16,723 nt of DNA from Aureococcus anophagefferens (GCF_000186865.1 NW_008705629.1:24845-41567), one strand, 5' to 3'; counted from the first letter of the stretch, positions 1 through 8,647 are shown. Notes: a model not told the origin generated them from the letters alone. Numbers and translations are program-made.

Positions 1-20
1 TCTAGATGAGAATCATATGA

Positions 21-1195
21 CTACGTCGAGGAGTCATTGAGAGCGCAGCATGTCACAGCAAGGGAGTGTCCAGAGTAGTAGCGAATCGCTGCGCCCGACT
101 GAAGGTCCCAAAGGCGCGCCGAGTGATCAGAGGATGCAGTCACAAGATAAGCCGAGTCGGCGGAAAAGGAGGCGTCCCAAACCCAACGTTGATGCTGGGC
201 TAGTGTCTTCTCCAGGGTCCAACCACGGGCAATCGACCAAACTTTGGCCGTCTTGTCAGAGGATGTGGTGACCAGAAGTTGCGCATCTGGTGATATCGAG
301 CACTTTAAAATACACGTATGCCCTGAACCATCTTCGTGCGCTGCCTCAATTACCTAAGAGGAATGACGATTGCAACTATACAGGGCCGATACGTCCGGCC
401 GCGTGGGTAACGCACATGCTCAAGCTCAAAGTGCTTGGATCCAGACGGCCTCCACGCATACAAATTCGCCTATGAGGCTTGGAGTCATGACCTAGTAGCT
501 CGTGATTGCTTACTCACGTCATTTGTGCCCGCAACGAGACTGCTTCCATCAGAAGCGATAGCAACTGATCGGATAGGTGACAACTCCCCGTCAGTTGGTC
601 TTAATTCGGCGGAACATTTGTCTGCAGCAAGATCCCACACGCGGACAAGTCCCGCATGGTCACCCGTGACCAGTTCACTCTGTCTCGGATGTAAAGTTAC
701 TGACGTACAGGCAGATGGTCGGCCGTCTGCACCCAACATCTCGTAAGTCCGCTGGCATCGCGGTGGTGCCCGCAGATCCCAGATCTTCACTGTACCGTCC
801 TCTGATCCCGAGAACATCCAACTTCTGTCATGCTGAAAGCCAACCGCTGTCACCTGCGTAGAAAAAATGGTTGGGTATCTGGATGCCATTGCCGAGATGC
901 GTACATTCCCGCAATGTGAGAATTCAGCAATTGGCGATGAATTCGAAGGGTTTGCAACGTCAAAAATACGAACCTGTGAATTACTGATTACTGTTCATAT
1001 CTACCTTTACTACTGATTCGGGTGATTGACATGTGGATGCCCACCAGCAGCCATATAAAGTTTATCTTGCGAGATGGCTAAGCAGTTGACTTGCGAGTCT
1101 GGATAACGAACGATTCTTGTGCAAACGCGTGAGGATGCCTCCCAGAATCGAATTTTGTGGTCATAGCCCGCCGTTGCCAAGACAACGGCAGCCAT
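21..1195 (-). CDS. LST8: LST8 / mLST8-like WD40 protein (TOR complex subunit), complete, 5 exons
   Basis: Exons on the minus strand are 1195-1031, 973-905, 853-518, 469-416 and 353-21, giving about 318 residues, the usual LST8 length. All four introns are phase 0 (57, 51, 48 and 62 bp) with GT...AG ends; donors are GTCAAT, GTACGC, GTGAGT and GTGCGT. The product opens [20 protein letters not shown], the family-typical start, and is a run of WD40 repeats with WD/WE/WS ends such as [36 protein letters not shown] and [11 protein letters not shown]. The 51-bp intron has no stop; it is inferred because removing it yields HCGNVTAVGFQ, matching plant LST8 spacing. I chose ATG 1195 rather than an upstream in-frame ATG at 1222 because the blade-1 strand starts there. 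LST8 is known to bind the TOR kinase domain in TORC1 and TORC2. A short extra loop (MLGADG) precedes the third or fourth blade; it could hide another small intron. Confidence 0.94.
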
Positions 1196-1408
1196 TCCTC
1201 GCAAGACTTGAAGGCAAAACAAACTACTACTAGTCTATAGATCTGGATACATGTACACATCATTGAGGGAACGGGTCGGCCAGATTGGCCGGATTGGGGA
1301 ACGTCCGATCGTCCGATCGCTGGCCGACACGCCTCTAGTCGCGAGCTCCGCGTCAGTATAGCGCGAGCACTCAGGCTCCCAGTAGGAGAGGCCGCCTCGA
1401 GCGCCGGG

Positions 1409-1430
1409 CGGGGTACGAGCGGGGTACGAG
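1409..1430. repeat. Tandem duplication of 11 bp (CGGGGTACGAG x2)
   Basis: CGGGGTACGAG occupies 1409-1419 and is repeated exactly at 1420-1430. It lies in the spacer upstream of LST8. Confidence 0.9.
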
Positions 1431-1830
1431 GGGCAAATTTTATATTCCAAATCCCCCTCGCGCTGCAAGCGCCGTGCAGAGCAGCCGTCTCCTGACGGGA
1501 ATCAGGGCTGCTTAGCAGTCCCATCCCACTCTTCCGTGTTATTTTAAGTTTGGCGGCGCACTGCCAATCACTGCAAGTCACTGCCATTTCCCCTTCAGCC
1601 TGGAGCTAAGTTGGGACCCTCGTCGGTCGCTCCCCATCGTCAACGGCCGTTCTCTGCATCCACGGGCTGCCCCGACGCGAACTAAGTTGCTCGCCTTCGA
1701 CCGGTGGTCTTCCCTGGGCGACTCGCAGCCAGGCCCAAGGTGCGGCATGGCCCACAGACCGAGCGCAGCGCCAAGTCCTGGAACCGCTGCATTGAGCGCC
1801 GGAGGAAGACATCGAGATCGTGTTACAACA

Positions 1831-1856
1831 GAATGATGTCGAGGAATGATGTCGAG
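1831..1856. repeat. Tandem duplication of 13 bp (GAATGATGTCGAG x2)
   Basis: GAATGATGTCGAG at 1831-1843 is repeated exactly at 1844-1856, followed by CATCATCGAG, which is partly complementary to it. Confidence 0.9.
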
Positions 1857-2207
1857 CATCATCGAGCAAATATAATTCAACTTACGACCCGTGTGCCAAC
1901 ATCCCTGCGTCCAGGGCGAACCAAAGCGCCTCAAGTTTCCCGCGGGCGGAGCTTTGGCTGGAGCTTCAGCCATTGAAGATCTGCCGAGCGGAGCTGCGTA
2001 ATAAAAACTTCAAGTTGAGCATGCTTGCTGCTTCTCAAAACTCTCTATGACTGGAACGGATTCTTTTTCTCGTCCGCATACGAGTCTGCTTGCTTCAGAG
2101 CGTCCACTGAGGCACGTACAAGTCGCCTATGATGGGGCACAACAATGAGGAGAGGAGACACCCCATTAATTGCCGCGCTGCGAGTTGCATTAGCGCATTC
2201 AAGTCCT

Positions 2208-4875
2208 TCAGGCAGCAGCCTTCGGCGCGCTATTGGGAGTCACGTCTATAGTGGTTGCAATGCTATCAATGAGGACCGCAATTTTTTTTTCAAAGATAGT
2301 CTGTACGGCCTTGCGTTCCTTGTCTCTAAATTCGAGGAGATTGGAGAGCTCACACACTCGTGTGCTGTTGTTATCTCCCTGCCGCTGCAACATGTCTCCG
2401 CCAGCAGTGTGTTTATTGACCTTTGAGGTCCCGCTTTCGTGTAGGGGCTTTTCCCGTCGTCTTTCCAGGGCATTTTCCTCCAACCGGACGGCGTCCAACT
2501 CGCGCCGAAGCTCCATCGTGACACTGGTGGTGTCCGCCGATCTGAGGTCTTGAGAGACCCCCTCCAGAGATACACGCTGAAGGTGGATACACAGCGCGGT
2601 CTTTTCATCAAGTTTATTTTCAAGCGCAGCTTGATTCTTGTCGTATGCATCAAGCTCATCTTGAAGCGCCATGATCTGCTCATCACGCTCGTTGAGGCGT
2701 TGTGTGAGCGCAATCATAATGTCACGCTGCTTGAGAAGGAGTTGTTTATACCTCTCGACCTGAGCCTTGTCGTGCTCGATGCATTCACGCTCGCGCTCCA
2801 GGTCTGCAAGGCGGTTATCAATTTCCAAGGCTGTATTTGTCCGCCCTTGACTCTTAACGGTGATCGAGCGCCGGACGTCGCCATCGCCGACATCCTCACC
2901 GGTTGGCCTTTCAGTACTTATCATCTGAGATGTGAGCTTCATAATCTGCTCCTCAAGCCCACGCTTCTGCTCCTTCTCGCGCATGAATTCCTTTGACCGC
3001 GCCTGGATCAACCCGACACTGGACTAAACAACAGTTTTGCGACGCAGGACTTTGTACCTCAAGGGCGCGTATAGCCGCCATCTTATCCTCCTCCGCGCGC
3101 CGGCGGCACTCTTCGAGCTCTAACAGCCGACGTTGGTCGACAACATTCCGATTTCGTTCCTCAAGTTCGGCCTACATATAAGAGACTTTGTATCCCGGAG
3201 CTCTCGTCGCGCGTTTGCAGACACGCACCCGAAGGCGACGAAGCTCGCGCTCGTACTTCCGAAGCAGAGAGGCTTGATCAAGATCTTCATTTAGGCGCGG
3301 GGCATTGGTAACCCGTTTGGCGCGAGTTGCGAACTTGAGTGTCGATAATGTTTCTGAGGATGCCTCGGCCGCTGGCGATATGGTCGCGAGCACGGTCGTG
3401 CGACAGTTCCCCCCAAGGGAGTCTTCTAGGAGGCGGGTGAGCTTCGAGTCGCCTGAGAAGGTACAATCCAGAGATCACGCTAATTCAAAAATATCTAGAG
3501 ATCTAGTGGATGAACAACCTCTCACACAAAAGCACGCGATTTCTACGAACGAACAGAATAAACTTTCGCGCGCATATTTATAACTCTGCCCCTAAGGCAC
3601 TTCACTTCGCCGAGCAGTCACGGTATGGCACATGCTTGCGCATGCCACCTTTTTGTGATTCGCATAGAGCGGCAATAACCTGATTGTAGGAGCTGAAGTT
3701 CGTGAGCCACAAATCACTCGTGGGTCGCTGGGCCACACGTTTCCAAGTGCAGAGAGGGAAGCGTTAATCTTCTTCGATTCCTCCAGGCGTTGGCCTGTTG
3801 CGCCGCTCACGCGGACGCGTTCACTGCCAGCGAGATCTACCAGATTTAGCTTGCCGACCCTAGAGACCCGTGTAAATCCGTCTACGCGGGTTGCCACGCT
3901 GTGGTGCGCCGAAATGTCTGCTTAACACGATTCTCGAGGCGTGCGAGGGCCTGCTCCCGCTTGAGACCTGCTGATCGCATTGCTCGAGCAAACTCGTCGG
4001 GGGCCATTTCCCTGCCATCTTCGTCCACATAAACAGTCTCGGAGTGCTCAACGATGACCATGAAGACAGCATGTGACCTATGGTGTCTGGCGCATGCGCA
4101 ACACAGAGGTAAAGAAATATGTATATATCAAGCACTATGCTCCTTGCCGCGAGGAAAAGTCGTTCATTTTCGTTGCGCCCGTCGCACGGACGCGGTTGGC
4201 GCGATCCATTAGCGCGTAAACTTCTGAGGGCTGGCGGACAACCCATTCAGACAGCCCATCCACATACACGCCGCGCTTTGGGTCTTCGCGGATGGCCAGG
4301 GCCTCGTGCTGCGACACAGCGACTGAGGGAACTCCGAAGGCGTCATTTTCGCTAGACGGCCTGGACGATGTTGCCAAGAGGTCACTCACTGCCTCCTGAT
4401 AAATCTGAATACACGATGCACGCGCAAGGAACCTTACGTTCTTGTTTGTGTTTAAAGACACGTGGCCAAATATTTGTTCGATACTTCTTGGGATGATGCC
4501 CCGAATGTTAACTTGCCCATCAGCACCAGTCATTGTGTACGTTTTCCCTGTGCCTGTCTGCCCATACGCGAAAATTGTTGCGTTATAGCCTTCCAAGCAG
4601 CTCTCCACAATAGGTCGTGCTGTGGACTCGTAAAGCTCTTCCTGTGAGCTTTCTTCGTCGTAAACGTGGTCGAACTTGAAAGAGTGGGCTGCTGTGCCTC
4701 GACTCCGTCCCAGCGGCGTTGCGCCTGTTGATGTTGTTTCGCTGGCCTCCGAAACGACGGTCACCGTTTGATCCTCTTTGTTTGCGTGTACAATCTTCGC
4801 TGATGTCTCACGTGATAAAAGCGGGCGGACGCGTACCACCACCTTGACTGTATCATCGCTTCGATAACCGCCCAT
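2208..4875 (-). CDS. Kinesin, N-terminal motor with long coiled-coil tail, 7 exons
   Basis: Exons are 4875-4148, 4077-3910 (or -3898), 3859-3739, 3679-3622, 3452-3229, 3171-3058 and 3002-2208, giving 735 or 739 residues. The motor fills about residues 8-400: VVVRVRPL near 13, P-loop GQTGTGKT at 105-112, switch I SSRSHA near 241, switch [10 protein letters not shown] near 306, and [18 protein letters not shown] charged heptad-like stretch ([22 protein letters not shown] onward) follows to about residue 700, consistent with a dimerising stalk. By family it is a plus-end-type motor, closest by eye to kinesin-2/KIF17-like sequences of algae and protists, but the subfamily is not certain. The insert between SEHSE and KQTF resembles that group. 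Donors are GC-AAGG, then GCGCAC or GTGGCA, GTGTGG, GTGACT, GTGCGT and GTACAA. The 3' end is uncertain: an alternative 38-bp intron (2243-2206) would move the stop to 2095. Confidence 0.94.
4078..4147 (-). other. GC-AG intron in kinesin gene (70 bp)
   Basis: Exon 1 ends ...TTT TCC TCG CG, followed by GCAAGG; the acceptor is CCATAG before G TCA CAT GCT. Joining them gives the invariant switch I sequence SSRSHA. No GT donor nearby restores this motif: the nearest usable GT, in GTGCTT, would create a TAG stop at the junction. Confidence 0.85.
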
Positions 4876-5104
4876 GAGATATTAACTGGCCAAATTATTG
4901 TGCATCGGGTGCCAAAAGTTGGCACGGTTTGAATTGAGTATCTAACCCCGGGTTTGTTTCCGTCCACTTGGCCTTTCGTATCTCTCACTAGCTGAGGCTA
5001 AAGGAAGTCAGGTAAACTCCTCCCTCCTCCCTCAAGGGGACGCTGAGCTGAGTTGAATTACGAATGCCAGAATGCAGGCCGACGTTTAGGCCACCTATCG
5101 TCTA

Positions 5105-5170
5105 GCGAGATAGTGAACTCCGGGGCAGGGAGGCAGCCTGATCATCAATGCCAGTGACTGCCCTGCTGTC
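5105..5170 (+). repeat. Diverged dispersed repeat, copy A (partner at 7772-7832)
   Basis: CGAGATAGT, then ACTCCG, then GGGAGGCAGCCT and GCCCTGC occur in the same order and similar spacing at 7772-7832. Between the blocks the copies differ by substitutions and a small gap. Confidence 0.55.
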
Positions 5171-5455
5171 CTCGGCGGATGGGCGACACCGCGAAGCTCG
5201 AATACCGCAACATACCGTGGTCGAGACACGCATACCGCGTCATCTGCGGTGGATTCCCATGCCATGGCCAGGCTGTGGCCATTGCTTCCTTTAGCTTTGG
5301 CTACAGCATCGGCGCACAGCGGCCCGAGGACGCGAGCCGAGGCCAAGGGCGACACGCAGAAGGAAGCACGCACTGAACACTGCAAAAATCGACGAGGATC
5401 GCGCGTTCAACGCGTCTAACGGGCTCTCATACGCCAAACAAGTTTTGGTATAGAT

Positions 5456-5471
5456 CCCAAACCGGTTTGGG
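5456..5471. repeat. Perfect 16-bp palindrome CCCAAACCGGTTTGGG
   Basis: The sequence equals its own reverse complement over 16 bases and is bracketed by GATC (5453-5456) and GGATC shortly after it. It may be a dimer-binding site or chance; nothing in the sequence decides. Confidence 0.85.
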
Positions 5472-5670
5472 CCGGATCAACGGCCGTGGAAGACCGTTAA
5501 GATTGCTTAACTCTTGTCGATTATGGAGTTAGGAGGCCAGCAAACACGCGATAAACGCGGGGAACCACGGCGAGTCCGAAGGGCGTCCCAGGCCCAGACC
5601 TCGCACCCCTCCCGCCGAAGCGCGAATTAAAAACGTACCACTCGGGGGGGTCGACCGCGAACGGAACCAT

Positions 5671-5874
5671 TTGGTTTTCGACCCTCGCCGGGGGTCGACT
5701 TTCCGACGCCTCTGGACGCCATCGAGGCCGATTTCGCTTCGGTTTTGCTGTTTAGTTCCCTCGTCCGGACCTTCGTCCCGGGCCTGGAACGCCCAACTGT
5801 CCAAATCGGCCGCCGGGACGACGAGTTTCGCGTCATCGAAATTCGTATTTTTGGCGACGAGGGTCGAAAACCAA
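5671..5874. repeat. Imperfect large palindrome with 17-bp terminal arms
   Basis: TTGGTTTTCGACCCTCG at 5671-5687 is the exact reverse complement of 5858-5874. Further complementary blocks share nearly the same centre (about 5770): GGCCGATTT at 5726-5734 with AAATCGGCC at 5803-5811, and GTTCC at 5755-5759 with GGAAC at 5786-5790. It looks like a decayed foldback or MITE-like element, but no flanking target duplication is obvious. Confidence 0.7.
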
Positions 5875-6043
5875 CGCACCGGCAGGGTACCTGGGACCTC
5901 AACTTAGGTCAAATTTTAAGTTGCACCTCCGTGACCACGGCCCTGCCTCGTCTCGAGTGCCTCGGCGGGGTGTCCTTTGGCTCTTTACAGCCACAAAATC
6001 GGGTCTTTGGGCGGCAAATGGCCGCATTTTGAGTCCAGGACCC

Positions 6044-6071
6044 CTAGGGTCGAAACTAACTAGGGTCGAAA
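6044..6071 (+). repeat. Direct repeat CTAGGGTCGAAA x2, 16-bp period
   Basis: CTAGGGTCGAAA occurs at 6044-6055 and 6060-6071, about 45 bp upstream of the carrier ATG. It shares the GGGTCGAAA core with the terminal arms of the palindrome at 5671-5874. Confidence 0.85.
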
Positions 6072-6113
6072 ACCCGGGCCACCGCCTGCAATGGAGCTAT
6101 AGCGCAGCTAGGA

Positions 6114-7298
6114 ATGAAGCAGAGCGCTGCGACGTTATACTTGTTGGGATGCGGTGTTTTGGGTTTGAGCGATGCGTCGACGTGGTCACCGCCAGGATCC
6201 ACCTCAGTGTTTGAAAGGTCTTTGACTCAGAAAGGTGTGAAGCGGCTGGTGAGCCATCAGAGGTCTTTAGAACTGTCGAATGGTGGCGCGGTTCATGGCA
6301 ATGGTTTCGACCGGGCGTTGCACGTGGTGTTTAGCGGATTGTACAAAGGTCCAGCCCCTGCTTGTGCGACGACAGCACTGGCAAGGAACCTGAAATTTCT
6401 AGCAGCGGGCGCAATCGCTGGAGTGGTGTCTCGCACACTAGTATCTCCTTTGGAGGTGGTGGCCATGGCGACGGTGGGCGCAGTAGACGGGCCTATGGAC
6501 GTGCTCATAAAGTTGTGGGCACTAGAAGGCGCAACAGGTTTTTATAAGGGTAATGGTGCGAACTGCCTCAAGGTGGCACCAACAAAAGGCATTCAGTTTG
6601 TGTCCTNTGAGTTTCTCAAACGGCAGGTTTTGCTTTGGAAGCGCTGGTGTGACATCCCCGAAGTACTCGAGCCAATCGAACGTCTTGTAGCCGGTGGCTT
6701 TGTGCGTACTCCAGTGCTTGAGAGGGTTGCTTGATGCTGAGATCAATGATAGTTGTAGGCGGGTATGGTCGCAGCCGCATGTGTCTATCCATTGGAGACT
6801 GTGAAATCGTTATTGACGGTTGAAAGCGGGAAATATGGGACGGGAATTGTCGACGCCCTAAAAGCCCTTGTGGATGAGCAGGGTTTGTGCGCTCTCTATC
6901 GCGGTCTCGTCCCTACTCTCATCGCCATGTTCCCCTACGTCGGTGTTGAATTCTGCACCTACGAAACTTGCCGATCTATCATCACCTCATCCGAAAATTC
7001 TCGAATGACCACATTCGAAACTATGTGCCTTGGCGCCTTTGCCGGTATGGTTGCACAGACTAGCTGCCACCCACTTGATGTGGTACGCAAACGGCTCCAG
7101 CTCCAGGGTATCGGTGGGCGGCCCAAGACATTTGACAATATGTTCCAAGGTCTTGCAGGTATTGCAAAGGCGGAGGGGCCCAACGGCCTCTACAAAGGGC
7201 TGAAGCCTGCCTGTCTCGCAACGCTTCCCAGCACGGGCTCATCTTACGTCGTTTATGAAGCCGCCAAAAGCCTTCTGGGTATTGGTTCCGCTGGCTAG
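6114..7298 (+). CDS. Mitochondrial carrier family protein, Brittle-1/adenine-nucleotide-like, 2 exons
   Basis: Exons 6114-6701 and 6759-7298 are joined across a 57-bp GT-AG intron (donor GTGCGT, phase 0) to restore VAGGFAGMVAA; the product has 375 residues. Three carrier repeats are visible, with signatures PLEVVA (112-117), PLETVK (207-212) and PLDVVR (301-306), and the paired YKGNGANCLKVAP, YRGLVPTLIAMFPY and YKGLKPACLATLP segments. Family knowledge: such six-helix carriers exchange nucleotides or related metabolites across mitochondrial or plastid inner membranes; the spacing best recalls Brittle-1. About 90 residues precede the first repeat. They begin with a hydrophobic stretch (ATLYLLGCGVLGL) that looks like a signal peptide, which would suit a protein entering a complex plastid, though this is inference. 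Signature 1 lacks the usual basic residue (Ala117). Residue 165 is undetermined because base 6607 is N. Confidence 0.92.
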
Positions 7299-7347
7299 CT
7301 CGATTGCTCTAGAGCTACTATGGGTCCACATGAGTAACCTGGACGTG

Positions 7348-7369
7348 GGGATGTTGCGCTGGGATGTTG
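7348..7369 (+). repeat. Short direct repeat GGGATGTTG x2, 13-bp period
   Basis: GGGATGTTG occurs at 7348-7356 and again at 7361-7369, just downstream of the carrier stop codon. Confidence 0.8.
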
Positions 7370-7430
7370 GCAATGTCAAGTATTCGTCTCGCCGGGCCTG
7401 CGCCGGACCCCTTAGTCCAAGCCACAACGG

Positions 7431-7453
7431 GGGTGCAGCGAGCGGGTGCAGCG
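7431..7453 (+). repeat. Short direct repeat GGGTGCAGCG x2, 13-bp period
   Basis: GGGTGCAGCG is at 7431-7440 and 7444-7453, separated by AGC. It is the same two-copy, 11-16-bp-period pattern seen in the other spacers. Confidence 0.85.
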
Positions 7454-7495
7454 TAGTCGCTGGGCCTCGTTAGTACCCAGTTGCTAGTCGAACGC

Positions 7496-7515
7496 GGGAA
7501 ATACCAGGGAAATAC
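7496..7515 (+). repeat. Short direct repeat GGGAAATAC x2, 11-bp period
   Basis: GGGAAATAC is at 7496-7504 and again at 7507-7515. Confidence 0.8.
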
Positions 7516-7771
7516 GATGCGTTCTAGTAAAGCCCCCAGCCGCCAGCGCCAGCCGCCCGCTCCAGCCGCCGACCTCAGATTGACGTCGTGGGTTCCCTGG
7601 GGTCCCGTCCGACGCAGGGGGGGGGGGTGTGTTCTGGGCGAGGTCACGGTTCTGCCGCCGGCCCGGGCCGCGGCCTCCGCAGGCACCCGGTCTGGGGAGG
7701 GGATTCCTCGTGGTCAGCCTGAGTTCTCAATCGAGCACCCCGGCAAGTATGAGCGTACTACCTCCGGGGTT

Positions 7772-7832
7772 AACGAGATAGTAGACTCCGACACGGGGAG
7801 GCAGCCTAGTGGGGCTGCCGCCCTGCCGTGTG
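7772..7832 (+). repeat. Diverged dispersed repeat, copy B (partner at 5105-5170)
   Basis: Shares CGAGATAGT, ACTCCG, GGGAGGCAGCCT and GCCCTGC in order with copy A. Neither copy lies in a recognised gene, so this is more likely a decayed interspersed repeat than a shared exon. Confidence 0.55.
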
Positions 7833-8647
7833 AGGGTGAACTATCGAGGTTGCGCAGTGGCGGTACACCGGCGTCTCTGTTATCCTCGCGTCACCTCAGC
7901 TGCCGTAGTATACGGGGGCCGGGGCTACTGGACGAACGGGCAGAGGATCTGCCTCACTAGGTCCAGGAAGACTCTCCGTCTATTACAGTGCGGGAGGCAA
8001 CTATAAACTGTAAAGGAATGTAGGCTCCTAGTCGACTCAGTAGGCTCAGTATGAGCCGCCGCGACCGGCCACGCGGCGGCCCGGCCCGGGAAGAGGCCCC
8101 ACCCGACCCCGCTCCGCACCCGCCGCCGCCCAACGGACCCTACGCCCCCCCTGGGCAGAGATGGCGCCAGGCCCGGGGCTCTTAAGGGCGACTAAGGAGG
8201 GGGGCAAGTCCCAATGGACCATGCCAGTGTGTGTGCGTGGGGGAAATTCTAGGCGCGGCTCTGTACCAGCGAGCCGCCAAGCAGATAAGGTTCTTTCTGC
8301 CTCTCTAGGCGCCGCCTGACGAGTAAGGGGGCTGTGAGCATGCTAGATTCGAGGCCGCGTGGCGGAAGGGGCCCCGCACGTGCCCACACCGCACATCGCG
8401 CCGGAAACTGGGGGAGATCGGGTGGAAAGCGTGTTTTAAGGTGGAAAGTGCGGGGTGAATAGAGCAGGTCGCGTCCTTACGTGCAACTGGGTGCATTCGT
8501 TAGCAGGAGATCTCCGAAGACGCTGATGGTCCACTCAAGCCACACACACAGATTATGAATGTGTGGCTTGCTCCGGCTTTCAGCCCATCCCGCGGTCCTA
8601 CCAGCCATCTCATGGTGCAGGCGCTGATGGTAGGGTGCAGGTATCCA

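Larger units (their letters stand above)
1196..2207. other. Spacer between LST8 start and kinesin end, no gene seen
   Basis: About 1 kb separates two genes on the same strand, so it must hold the kinesin 3' region and the LST8 promoter and leader. Several minus-strand frames stay open for 80-170 codons, but they overlap one another, are low in complexity and resemble no family I know. It contains small tandem duplications at 1409-1430 and 1831-1856. At 1560-1588 the hexamer CACTGC occurs three times at 10-bp steps. Confidence 0.6.
4876..6113. other. Divergent spacer between kinesin and carrier genes, repeat-rich
   Basis: This 1.2-kb spacer separates the kinesin (-) and carrier (+) starts and should hold both promoters. 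No frame resembles a known protein. It contains a diverged copy of a repeat also found near 7772 (5105-5170), a perfect 16-bp palindrome (5456-5471), a roughly 200-bp imperfect palindrome (5671-5874) and a GGTCGAAA direct repeat (6044-6071). A three-codon upstream reading frame (6091-6102) sits just before the carrier ATG. Confidence 0.6.
7299..8647. other. GC-rich spacer between convergent carrier and SAM synthetase genes
   Basis: This 1.35-kb stretch lies between two gene 3' ends, so it need not hold a promoter. A plus-strand frame at 7481-7960 (159 codons) is open, but its translation is Pro/Arg/Gly-rich and matches nothing I know; I do not call it. The region holds an 11-G run (7617-7627), two-copy duplications near 7348, 7431 and 7496, and copy B of the dispersed repeat (7772-7832). 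Confidence 0.55.

Noticed and set aside
1078..1973. Overlapping minus-strand open frames of 77-169 codons upstream of LST8
   Set aside because: They overlap in different frames, are compositionally biased and contain no recognisable motif or plausible splice pattern.
5529..6032. Several frames on both strands across the palindromic spacer
   Set aside because: They arise from the symmetric repeat, so a frame on one strand mirrors one on the other; none resembles a protein.
7481..7960. 159-codon plus-strand frame in the GC-rich spacer
   Set aside because: GC-rich DNA has few stops by chance; the translation is Arg/Pro/Gly-rich with no motif, and part of it is the dispersed repeat.
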